Below, one piece after another: positions 19,634-29,916 of a stretch of DNA of 64,000 nt. Below the pieces are notes generated by a model. It was not told the DNA's origin and ran no database searches. It saw only the letters and a list, made by a program, of their open reading frames with translations. The first letter of the stretch is position 1; every line of letters begins with the position of its first letter. The DNA is from Seminavis robusta (taxonomy: Eukaryota > Bacillariophyta > Bacillariophyceae > Naviculales > Naviculaceae), in contig CAICTM010000340.1 in the NCBI GenBank assembly GCA_903772945.1, positions 1-64,000 on the forward strand, written 5' to 3'. The position numbers and the translations under genes were made by a program.

Positions 19634-22270
19634 ATGGTTGTTGAAAGCACTATGTATACCCATGGCACCTCTACTTCAGTGAGCGCTGGTACCACCAATG
19701 AGAGGCAGAGTAACCCTCTTTCCAGTTCTGCGAGAGCGGCGGCTGCCCGCGATCAGGTCTTGGATTTAGTGTTGGAAAGTGACGGTGATGGAGAAAAGAA
19801 CGCTTGTTCTTCCAAAGATCTTCGTGAGAAGGAAAAAGCACAAGAAAAAACGTCCCATCCTCCCAACAGAGAAGGTCTTGACCAAACAGTAAATATTCAA
19901 AGCAGTACGATTACCCAAAAACAAGTCTCTCAAATGGTACTAGTCAATGATGAAGTGGATGCCGCACTCGATAATTCCGCAATGGAGAACGTTGAGGCTG
20001 GCAAGACCCAAAAGGAAACAACTGTGGAACCCACATGTAGTACTAGCGTCAGCGGTGAACTACGTCCACCCACCACAACACTTCAAAGAGATGGACGAAG
20101 TGGGACTCATCATTCCAGAATGCAGCCAGGTGTTTACAGTGTCCAAAACAGTGAAGCCCAACGAGTCGAATGGCGCATGTCGCTATCGGATCAACCCAGT
20201 GGTACCGCATTGACACTGAGCAGTCTCGGAAGTGGAAACAACATTACACTGGACATTAGAAACGCAGCAAGCCTCCCAACAGCCTTGCGAGTCTCCGAGA
20301 CGGGAGCCCCTCCGGTGCTGGGCACAGCACAGGAAGTCAACATGGGGCAGCTAGAGGCCTCCTTGGATGCACGCAATTGCAAGAGACGAAAAACGATCTG
20401 CCATATTGCTCTAGGTGGCACCATTTTGTTGGCATTCATTGTCCTGTTGGGGCTCATTTTTGGCATCGATAATGACAATCAAGCGGAATCATCCTCCAGC
20501 GGCGAGGAAATGCCCGCAACAGAAGCTCCGTCCAGGTCCCCCACAGCCTCTCCAACCATTCTTGCCGATACATGGAATGGACTCCCCGACAGTACACTCG
20601 ATGCCCTAGAAGACCCAGACTCTCCACAAGCCCTTGCCTACGATTGGATTCTAAGTGATTCCAATTTGACGTCATATCCTGCTTGGAAAGTCCTCCAGAG
20701 GTTTGCTTTGGCCGTGTTCTACTTTAGCACAGGAGGAGAAGACTGGATTCTCAACACAGATTGGCTTGGCTATGACCTGGACGAATGCTCCTGGTACTTC
20801 AAAAAGCTTGTTGGCAGTGTGCAGGATACCTCATTCCTCGGAGAGCAGCATGAAGGGGCATCCGCAGAGCTTCAATTTGCCGACTCTGTCTGTAATTCTG
20901 ATGGAAAATACAAGTACTTGGTTTTTACAGAAAACAACATGGATGGGACCCTTCCACCTGAGATTTCTCTTTTGAGTGATTCCTTGCTGTATTTGGAGGT
21001 TGGGTCCAATGAAAACCTCTATGGCTGGATCCCATCTGAAATTGGGCTGCTGACCAACCTCCAAAAGTTCTATGCCGATCGAAATCAACACTCTGGTCAA
21101 CTTCCAACAGAGATGGGGCAGCTCTCCAATCTGCAGGAACTTGAATTGGGGTACAATCCCTTTACAGGCTCCTTACCCAGCGAAATGGGCAACATGGAAG
21201 CTCTGTACTTTCTGAGTGTCCGTCGATGCTTCGAAATGTCAGGGACACTACCAACAGAACTGTACAAACTGACCAACATGGCCACATTTTATGTCCATGG
21301 CTTGAAGAGTGTTACAGGTGGCAAACTGCTACCAGAGATTGGCCGAATGACAAAGTTGGAAAGTTTTGTGGCTCATCACATCCCATTCAATACTTCTATC
21401 CTCACTGAGTTTGGTTTGCTCTCGGATCTGTTTATGCTCAACCTCTGGCAATGCCACATGACCGGAACAGTGCCCAGCGAGCTGTTCCTGTTGACCAATT
21501 TGGTAAGTTTGTCTTTTTGGTATTCCCTTCCCGCGGTTAGCAGTGTGGGCTCTCAACAGCATCGTTGTGATTCCTTGATTGAGCAGAAAAACCTAGACAT
21601 TGATGACAACACCTTGACTGGCACGATTGCAACAGAATTTGGTCTCTTCCCAAGTAAGTATGCCACTCAAGTAAGCTCCACAGGAAGGCTGGAGACATGG
21701 AGCCCTGCTCATTTGTTGATTGTTGCTGTTTTGCGCACCTTTTTGATTCAGATATGACCACAGCATTGTTGAATGGCAACTTCTTCACTGGGACACTGGC
21801 TGCCTGGGTCCATTTTTGAGAACTGGCGACAACTAAGAGTACTCAAAATCAACAACAACAATCTGGAAGGCCCGCTCTCCACACAGCTAGGCTTTCTAAC
21901 AAGTCTCAAGACTCTGAGACTGAGCCACAACAAATTTTTTTCTGGCAGTATTCCGTCGGAGCTTGGACTTTTGAACAGCACCCCAGAAGTGTTCCTTCAT
22001 GACACCAATCTGTCTGGCAGGATTCCGACAAGCCTGACCAATATGGCGGCATTGGAGCACCTCACATTGTCTAACACCTCACTAACCGGATCTATCCCAG
22101 ATGCCCTCTGTGATAAAGTATGGGACATGACCACAACATGCAATGTGTACTTTGGGGGTCTTCACACACTCTGTAATGATATTGAGAGGGTTAACTTTAC
22201 ATGCTCTTCTACCAATCTGTGTGGATGTGATGCATGCGGAGTTTGCAACAATGTCACTCAAGGGAAGTAA
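19634..22270 (+). CDS. Single-pass membrane protein with extracellular leucine-rich repeats (no kinase)
   Basis: The start is the CACCATGG at 19634. Exons 19634-21502, 21587-21653 and from 21753 are joined by two GT-AG introns (84 and 99 nt) in LRR boundaries. A long polar N-terminus (about 1-253) precedes a helix at about 255-278 ('ICHIALGGTILLAFIVLLG'), then a 'PSRSPTASPT' stalk and a cap ('FALAVFYFSTGGEDW'). Ten or more plant-type LRRs of 23-24 residues follow ('LPTEMGQLSNLQELELGYNP'), ending in a Cys-rich cap ('STNLCGCDACGVC'). The third exon is broken. Its frame ends at about 21821, while the LRR continues in the +1 frame ('PGSIFENWRQLRVLKINN') to 22270. This fits a small insertion near 21797-21820, perhaps a GCTG duplication in CTGGCTGCCTGG. 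Architecture resembles diatom LRR surface proteins; ligand unknown. Confidence 0.78.
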
Positions 22271-22293
22271 TACCAATTCGTTCTTTGTGTTAT

Positions 22294-24303
22294 TAAATCA
22301 GCGGGAGCTGCGATACCTCGGCAGAAAGACAGATAGAAGAAGGAGGATCAGTGTTTGAGATTGCACCCTTCTTTCAAGCTAGCCCTAGCAACAACACCCG
22401 ACTACGTCGTGTGTTGCCGCCCGGTATCATTCCCTCATTGTAACCTTCTTTTTTATTAAGCTTGCCCTGGCGACAACACCCGACTACGTCGTGTGTTGCC
22501 GCCCACTAATCTATAATTTACCAGCTGTCATTCCCTTATTATAACTCTAACATTTACAGCTCCTGCTGGCTTATTGTGCTTTCTGCTGAGTGCACTAACC
22601 TTCATCAAAGTTCAGTTTTGTTGGCTTCTGACTATCTCTATCCTTATACTTTGGCTTCACCCGAATAGGAAATTCGGTTTTTTTCAGCGCTCGCCTCCTG
22701 TATCCCTTTGCCTCAGTTTGGATCCTTATGACGAATACATGCACAACCGAATATTGTCAATCCAGCCATTATAGCCAGTTACCGTAGAGTTACATCAATC
22801 AGCGACAGTGGCAGCAGTACCGAACACACTCAGGTTCGGCTTTGCTCGCTACACTTCGTTACCAGTACTGGTATCTTGCATTGGATCCTTATGACGAATA
22901 CATGCACAACCGAACATTATGAATTCAGCCATTGTAGCCGGCTGCGGTATAGCTACATCGACGACAATGGCAACAGTACCAAAAGTTCGGCTTTGCTCGC
23001 TACGGTTACCGGTACCTCGCATTGGATCCTTATGATGAATACATGCACAACCGAATATTGTCAATCCAGCCATTGTAGCCAGTTACCGTAGAGTTACATC
23101 AATCGGCGACAGTGGCAACAGTACCGAACACACTCAGGTTCGACTTTGCTCGCTGCAGTCGGTTACCTTGCATTGGATCCTTATGACGAATACAAGCACA
23201 ACCGAATATTGTCAATCCAGCCATTGTAGCCAGCTGCCGTATAGCTAGTGGCAACAGTACTTGACTTGCAATTACAGGAAAATGGGTACCGACACAGGAA
23301 TCACCACCAAAACAGTAGGAAATAATAAGAAGAGATGAATCTGGTAGGAGGATCCACTCTCTTGTGTATTGTCGTGTGTCGTATAGCCTCCTCCTCCGGT
23401 TGACGACTGTTGCCATTCAATGACTCGACGATGTTCAGGCTGGTGATAGGGCTGGAGTTAACAGAGCATCCTCTTGTTCATAGCGATCGATCGAAGCCAG
23501 CGACCGAAAAGGACTCGACAATGGTAGTTCGCCGGCCGTCAGCAGTAAGTGAATAGAGAGTAAGAAATAGCTATGGTTTTCTCTTGTATTCTGACACTGA
23601 AGAAAACCGGCGACTTACCCTTGTTCTCCAACTTGGCCGTCCGTGGCTGAGAACTGACTGCCATCTCATGGTCCATAGGATTCAATGAGGGATGGCTTTC
23701 GAATCTGCACCGGAGACGACCGGCTTGAGTGAGGCTTGACAATAGAGATAATAGAGGTGCGACCGACCGATCGATTCGAATAATTAAAGAACAACTCACC
23801 TGTTGACGGTCAAGCTCGGATTTATCTCCTGAATACCATAGAAATCCAATGAGGGAGAGAAGTCAGCGCTGTACCTTCAATTAATACTCTTACCTCGAAT
23901 CGATTCGATCAATTCGATCGATCGGCCGATTGGATAAAGCACTCACTATGCATTGTTGTCGGCCAAGCTTGGATTTACCTCCTGTTTACCATACGAATTC
24001 AATGAGGGAGAGAAGTCAGTGCTGCGCCTTCAATAATGGACTTTCGCTCGAGTGACCATCGGTACTCAATCAGTTTATCTTTAACCTTAGTAACTTCAAC
24101 GGTTCTTTTATCCACGAATCGATCTAAATTTTTCGAAAGGGAATGTGTTACTTAACGATACACATGACCGTTGATTCTGCAACTGAAGTTCGGGTACACT
24201 AATTTACACAGTAAACGCGAGCGAATCCATTTCAGAGTGCAACTGAGGGGGTAACCAAAAGGTGCGTCGTCTCATGGAGACGAAATAGGAAATAGCATTT
24301 TAA
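22294..24303. repeat. Large noncoding tandem duplication, unit 1 (~2.0 kb)
   Basis: Begins CAGCGGGAGCTGCGATACCT 24 bases after the LRR stop codon and ends with the block AACTGAGGGGGTAACCAAAA plus a short hairpin. It contains two copies of a conserved hairpin (22388-22418, 22470-22500), four copies of the ~150-bp satellite (GGATCCTTATG at 22720, 22883, 23024, 23175) and a 3' block with TTCAATGAGGGATGGCTTTC. The same order recurs in unit 2. No reading frame is conserved between the units. Confidence 0.85.
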
Positions 24304-26913
24304 GTCAGCGGGAGCTGTGATACCTCGGCAGAAAGACAAATAGAAGAAAGAGGATCATGTTTGAAATTGCACCCTTCTTTCAAGGTAGCCCTGACGACAA
24401 CACCCGACTTCGTTGTGTGTTGCCGCCCGGTATCATTCCCTCATTATAACATTCTTTTATATTTAAGCTAGCCCTGGCAACAACACCCGACTTCAACACC
24501 CGACTTCGTCGTGTGTTGCCGCCCGCTAACCATAATTTTACAGCTGTCACTCCAGTATGTACCTGTAACTTTTGTAGCTTCTGCTGGCTTATTGTGTTGA
24601 GTACACTAACCTTGAATAATCATGATTTATTCCTACCCCTAAATTTGTAGAACCTTCAATTTCCAGATTTGTTGGCTTACGCCTATCTCTACCCCTATAT
24701 TTTGGCTTCACCGGAGCAGGAAACGGGAAATTCTGTTTTTTCAGCATTCGTCTCTTGATTCCTTAGTTCCAACTCCCTACACTCAGTTACCTCGCATTGG
24801 ATCCTTATGACGAATACATGCACAACCCAATATTGTCAATCCAGCCATTGTAGCCGGCTGTCGTATAGTTACATCGGCGACAGTGGCAACAGTACTGAAC
24901 ACACTCATGTTCGGCTTTCGCTCACTACACTCTGTTACCTCGCATTGGATCCTTATGCGAATACATGCACAACCGAATATTGTCAATCCAGCCATTGTAG
25001 CCGGCTGTCGTATAGTTACATCGGCGACAGTGGCAACAGTACTGAACACACTCATGTTCGGCTTTCGCTCACTACACTCTGTTACCTCGCATTGGATCCT
25101 TATGCGAATACATGCACAACCGAATATTGTCAATCCAGCCATTGTAGCCGGCTGCCGTATAGTTACATCGGCGACAGTGGCAACAGTACCGAACACACTC
25201 ATGTTCGGCTTTCGCTCACTACACTCTGTTACCTCGCAATGGATCCTTATGACGAATACATGCACAACCAAATATTGTCAATCCAGCAAATGTAGTCGGC
25301 TACACACCGTATAGTTACATCGGCGACAGTGGCAACAGTACCGAACACACTCAGGTTCGGCTTTGCTCGCTACACTCTGGTACAGGTACCTCGCATTGGA
25401 TCCTTATGACCAATATATACACAACCGAATATTGTCAATCCTATTGATCTATAAGGTGTCTATTTAATGAAAGGAGTGGTCTATTGGTCGGTAATCGATG
25501 ATCTATTATCTTACGAGTTATCTATCTATCTTTATCGTACGTCGTTCGCCCGAGGACTTGTGCATACAGGAAAGTGGGTACCGACATATGAATCACCACC
25601 AAAACACTATTAGGAAATAACACTGGAGGGGTGAATCTAGTAGTAGGATCCACTCTCTTGTGTATTGTTGGCTCGCTCGTGTTCCCTTTTCAATGACTCG
25701 ACGACGATCTCCTCCGTTCAGGCTGCTGATAGGGCTTGAGTTAACAGAGCCTCTTCCTCTTCTTATCCGGAGCGATCGACCATCGACAATGGTATTTCCT
25801 CGGCCATCAGTAGTACAGCAGAGAAAACAACAAATAGATATGAGTTTTGTTTTCTGTGCTCAACTGCAGACGACCGGAGACTTACTCTTGCTTTTCAAAT
25901 TGCACCAACTTGGTCGTCATGGGCCGAGAACTAACTGCCATCTCATGGTCCATAGGATTCAATGAGGGATGGCTTTCGAATTTGCACCGGAGAAGGACGG
26001 CTTTAAGTGAGAAATAATAGAGGTGCGATTGATTGACTATCACTTAAATAATTAAAGAACAACTCACCTGTTGATGGCCGAGATCTGACTGCCTTCCCCT
26101 GGTTCATAGAAATCCAATAAGGGATGGCTTTCGAATCTGCACCTTCAATAACACTCTTGATACTAGGCTTACATCGTACAGTACCGTACCAGTCGTTCGA
26201 TTGTTCCAACACCATTCTTGTCGGCCAAGCTTGGATTTCTCTCCTGTTTGCCATAGCAATTCAATGAGGGAGAGAAGTCAGTGCTGCACCTTCAACAATG
26301 GACTTGGCTGGACCTGTACGACTGTACACGTACCTGGTAGTTGTACCGGTATAGTAGACCACCAACTTGACTGTCATGGGCCGAGAACTGACTGCCATCC
26401 CACCGACCATAGGATTCAATGAGGGATGGCTTTCCAATCTACACCGGAGACGGTCGGCTTGAGTGAGGCTTGGATAACAGAGGTGCAAGAACCAATTCGA
26501 TTAGAATAATTAAACAACCCACCTGTTGACGGCCGAGCTTGGAATTCTCTCCTGAATACCATATAAATCCAATGAGGGAGAGACGTCAGCGCTATACCTT
26601 CAATTAACACTCTTGATAATAGGTTTACCTGGTACCTCGTACCAGTCGTTCGATCCATCGATTTCAACTGAGGTCGATTGGATAAAGAAACTCAATCAGT
26701 TTAACCTTAACCTTAGCAACTTCAACGGTTCTTTTTATCCACGAATCGACTAAATGTTTCGAAAGAGAACCTGTTACTTAACGATACACATGACCGTTGA
26801 TTCTGCAACTGACTTGCCGCTACTCTAATTTACACAGTAAACGCCGGCAAATCGATTTCGGAGTGCAACTGAGGGGGTAACCAAAAGGAGCGTCGTCCCG
26901 AGGAGACGTAATA
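24304..26913. repeat. Large noncoding tandem duplication, unit 2 (~2.6 kb)
   Basis: Same order of blocks as 22294-24303. Starts CAGCGGGAGCTGTGATACCT and ends with AACTGAGGGGGTAACCAAAA near 26865-26900. It is longer because it has five satellite copies (24799, 24947, 25094, 25241, 25398) and because the 3' block with TTCAATGAGGGATGGCTTTC is itself duplicated (about 25930-26240 and 26390-26660). Two hairpin copies lie at 24394-24424 and 24481-24520. Confidence 0.85.
24793..25440. repeat. ~147-bp satellite array inside unit 2
   Basis: Five copies with spacing 148, 147, 147 and 157 bp, each with GCATTGGATCCTTATG, ACATGCACAACCGAATATTG, GTCAATCCAGCCATTGTAGC and GGCGACAGTGGCAACAGTAC. Adjacent copies are almost identical, unlike the four more diverged copies in unit 1, so this array was homogenised recently. 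It produces spurious repetitive ORFs on both strands. Confidence 0.9.
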
Positions 26914-27265
26914 CCAAAAAAGGGGGTGAGGGCTCAGGCAGATAGACTGCTGAGGTTAAAAAGGGGTTGAGAACTTCTAAAGGCAGTTAACCTGCCGAGG
27001 TAAAGTTTCTTTCATGCGTTCACCAGGCTGTATGGCTGTAACAAAGTATACTAGCACGGGGGGGTTTAGAGTAGGGAAATTATCTACGGAAGCCAGTCGG
27101 GGCTAGGTGATGGCAACAATGTGTTGATTCTTCCGAGTGCTTTTGCAGTGGCCAGATCAATAATTCAGTATGCACGAACAGCGCGGGTGTATCTACAGTA
27201 CTACTAGTAGCGCTTGCTGTCATCACCGGCTTAAGCATTGTTGCTGTCTCGGGCAAGACACTTCG
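26914..27265. other. Intergenic, 3' of the WCxE-domain gene
   Basis: 352 bp with G-rich strings but no gene or repeat family recognised. Confidence 0.4.
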
Positions 27266-29542
27266 CTAGGCGAATGCATGTCCTGGTGTTGGATCAGTGG
27301 CTGAGAATCCACTTTTACTTGCAGAGACTTCTGTCTCTTCATCAAAGTGGACCTCTCCCGTGGCCAAGCACGAAGGAGCCTCGGACCCGGCGCCCTTGCT
27401 GGCCTGGGAAGCAATTGTTCGTACGTCCACAGGTCTGCCATCTAAAGGGGAGAATATGACCGCCACCTCACAGTCGTCAGGGCACGTAAACAATGGTGGT
27501 GGTGCTGGAAGCTCCATGTATTTGGGAAACTCGTGTTGGGGCATTACAAACGATCGCCACGCAACGGCACTGCAAATCAACAAACCATCTACTGGCATCT
27601 GACTGGCCATGTGAATGGCCTCTCGGCCGGAGAGCGTCGAATTGAATTGTCCGGGAAAGTTTCGTTGGAAAAGATGTGGATCGGCACAAACCTTGATGAA
27701 TCGTTCATTGTTTGGGCCCGCAACCGGGGCTACTTGTAGACCACCTCCGTCCGAAGCGATGACATGCCCACGCCGTGCAGATTGTGGCACTCCCGAAACT
27801 TGAATGCCCACTTCTTCGGTAAGGAATTGCAGCTCTATCGCCTTTTTCAAGAGCTTGGAATCCGCCAAATCCCCGTGCATTGCTGCAATGATTCTGGATA
27901 AAGGTGTAGTGGAGAAGTCAAATCGAGCAATGGTGCCAGAAGGCACGACAAATGATTCTATCAGTTGCCTTTCAGTGTTCTTGTCATTCTTCAAAGCAGT
28001 TAATTCGCTCTGTGGCACTTGAACATGATACCCTGAATCAGGTCCTTGGCGACCACGAGCAAGACAAGGACAACACACCTTTCGTGTCAGCGCCAAGATG
28101 GACCATGAGGATTTCTGTTGATTGTTGCCGTTGGGTGGTGGGGAACTTTTGGTGTATGGATCAGGTCTATCTGGTGTCTCCGCGGGGTTGATGGGGAAGC
28201 AAGGCGAAATGCTGTTTAAGAATCCGGGGACTGTTTGGCCTGAAAGGAAAGCTGCCAGTCCTGTTATATCGACGACGGGGAGACTCGGGTCTCCAAAGTC
28301 TCCAAATCGAAAGATGCGACCATTGTGTCCGTCCTCAGATACGAATACGTAATCTTGATGGAACCAGTTAGTTTGAGCGGTACCAGCCATTTGCATGGCC
28401 AAGGGCAATCCCTGGGAGTGCCTGTTCAGGGCTTCCTCAAAGATTTGGGAGTCAAATGCTGGCAAGAACACGATCAGAGTCTTCAAGATTACATATGGCT
28501 TGTCAGAAACCTTGAAGCATTTGACCCCTTTGATTTCCTCCAGGACCTTTTGAAAATCGAATAGAGACGATGGATTCTCGGCAACCCAAGCATGCTGTCG
28601 TTGGAAGCCTTCTCGCAACTCCACAATCAGAGGCAGGATCGTGGGAGTTCCGGAGGAGACTATCTGTCTGCTGTGCTTTAGTTGCAGGTCTGGGTTCTCG
28701 AGGGAACGAAGAGCCAGTTGTACGGTATGCGCAATTCCCCGCAAACTTCTCCGGAGCGACATGCGATCGGCAGAATGAAGCAGCCCGTAATCGTTCCAGC
28801 CATGCCGCCAGCCAGTGCCCAAGTCCAGTTCCGTGCCCATCAAATCGGGCTTTAGTACAATGGGTCGGGACCGATCAAAAAAGGACGACGCTGCCTCGAA
28901 AACACACCATCCTCGACTGTGATAGTCTGCTTCGTCACCAAACACGGCAATGGTACGGAAGCAGTTGCGAGTGAGTTTGTCCATGTTGTCTAGTGACCAG
29001 CGAAAATCCTTTTCTTGTTCTGGGGTACGGGGGTGTTGGTAGAGACAGGCATAGTCGTACCAAATGTAGGACCGGTCCAGGAAATGTTCAGCATCATTGT
29101 GCAACTGTAGATCCACCACGCCGCTGGTGGTCGATAACATATCTCCCAAGAGCAGGGCTGCTTGAATCCAACCATGCCGAGATAGATTCTCTGCTTCGCG
29201 GGCCATGGCCTCGAAACCATCGACGGTGGTGGGGTTGTCACTAATAGTGGTATACAGCGAGCAAAGCGCTTGGATGAAATATTTCAAGCAATTCAGTTGT
29301 GATTTATCTGGATCTGGATGATGCGGTGTTTCCCAAACATGAGAGCAAAACAAGAGGAGAATGGGTCTCTCCTTCTGATTCGCGGACGAAAAAGGTCGCA
29401 TTGGTGCCATGGCCTTTTGCTCACGCTCTTGCCGCGTACAAAATGGACCCTTCATGGCCAGAATCTCTCGAAAGGATAAGAAATGGACTCCAAAATTCAG
29501 CGCCGTTCTGTCTCGAGTGGTAAAGTTGGGTGGTTTATTCAT
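27266..29542 (-). CDS. Orphan protein with an N-terminal WCxE/HET-like domain
   Basis: 758 residues, no intron, ATG at 29542. The N-terminal third has 'LLLFCSHVWETPHH', 'SYIWYDYACLYQHPRTPEQE', a Cys/Phe strand 'RNCFRTIAVFGDEADY' and 'SRGWCVFEAASSFF'. These motifs resemble a diffuse group of protist and fungal proteins related to HET/TIR-like folds: a 'SH.W', an aromatic-Asp pair and a 'WC.FE' box. The C-terminal half is unassigned, with a Pro/Ser linker, 'KVCCPCLARGRQGPDSGYHV' (a Cys cluster that could be lipidated) and a region ending near 'VAVIFSPLDGRPVDVRTI'. Function unknown. HET-like domains elsewhere act in self/non-self or stress signalling, which is only a suggestion here. Confidence 0.7.
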   Translation of the reverse strand: MNKPPNFTTRDRTALNFGVHFLSFREILAMKGPFCTRQEREQKAMAPMRPFSSANQKERPILLLFCSHVWETPHHPDPDKSQLNCLKYFIQALCSLYTTISDNPTTVDGFEAMAREAENLSRHGWIQAALLLGDMLSTTSGVVDLQLHNDAEHFLDRSYIWYDYACLYQHPRTPEQEKDFRWSLDNMDKLTRNCFRTIAVFGDEADYHSRGWCVFEAASSFFDRSRPIVLKPDLMGTELDLGTGWRHGWNDYGLLHSADRMSLRRSLRGIAHTVQLALRSLENPDLQLKHSRQIVSSGTPTILPLIVELREGFQRQHAWVAENPSSLFDFQKVLEEIKGVKCFKVSDKPYVILKTLIVFLPAFDSQIFEEALNRHSQGLPLAMQMAGTAQTNWFHQDYVFVSEDGHNGRIFRFGDFGDPSLPVVDITGLAAFLSGQTVPGFLNSISPCFPINPAETPDRPDPYTKSSPPPNGNNQQKSSWSILALTRKVCCPCLARGRQGPDSGYHVQVPQSELTALKNDKNTERQLIESFVVPSGTIARFDFSTTPLSRIIAAMHGDLADSKLLKKAIELQFLTEEVGIQVSGVPQSARRGHVIASDGGGLQVAPVAGPNNERFIKVCADPHLFQRNFPGQFNSTLSGREAIHMASQMPVDGLLICSAVAWRSFVMPQHEFPKYMELPAPPPLFTCPDDCEVAVIFSPLDGRPVDVRTIASQASKGAGSEAPSCLATGEVHFDEETEVSASKSGFSATDPTPGHAFA

Positions 29543-29916
29543 GGTACCGGTACCTACTACGGTATTGGAATGAAATGATCAATCAAACCAGCATCAAGAA
29601 ATGAGGTGATGGTGCGAAAGGGGAGGCTGCCATGGAGAAGTAGAGAAGAGATGCCTGGCTTGGTTGCCTTGGCAGAGACTTTATCTGTGGCACACAATCT
29701 ACACCTTTGGTATATCTGGCTGTCCCTGCTGCTCCATCCAACATTCAGCCGGAGATGTCTTCATGAACAGTCGCAAAATAGAAAAGATCTCTGGGATGCG
29801 AAGCTTTCTTGTTGCGAAATCAGCCACGCCTCAGGGACGCTCAGTCGTGGCTCTACCAGTGGCTGGCATGGGTTCTCACTTTTCGCTCGCTTCCTCCTTC
29901 ATCCTTTTTTACAGAC
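29543..29916. promoter_or_regulatory. Divergent region between two membrane/signalling-type orphans
   Basis: 374 bp. Opens with GGTACCGGTACC next to the minus-strand start and ends in a pyrimidine tract TTTTTTACAG directly before the plus-strand ATG. The tract could be a 3' splice site of an intron in the leader. Confidence 0.4.

Noticed and set aside
22388-22500. Possible CRISPR-like or tRNA-like repeated hairpin
   Set aside because: Only paired copies with no regular unique spacers and no cloverleaf, so neither applies.
24783-25314. Repetitive ORFs with 'TVATVADVTIRQPATMAGL' or 'SSHCSRLSYSYIGDSGNST' units
   Set aside because: They are translations of a ~147-bp satellite whose period happens to be divisible by three; frames on both strands are equally open.
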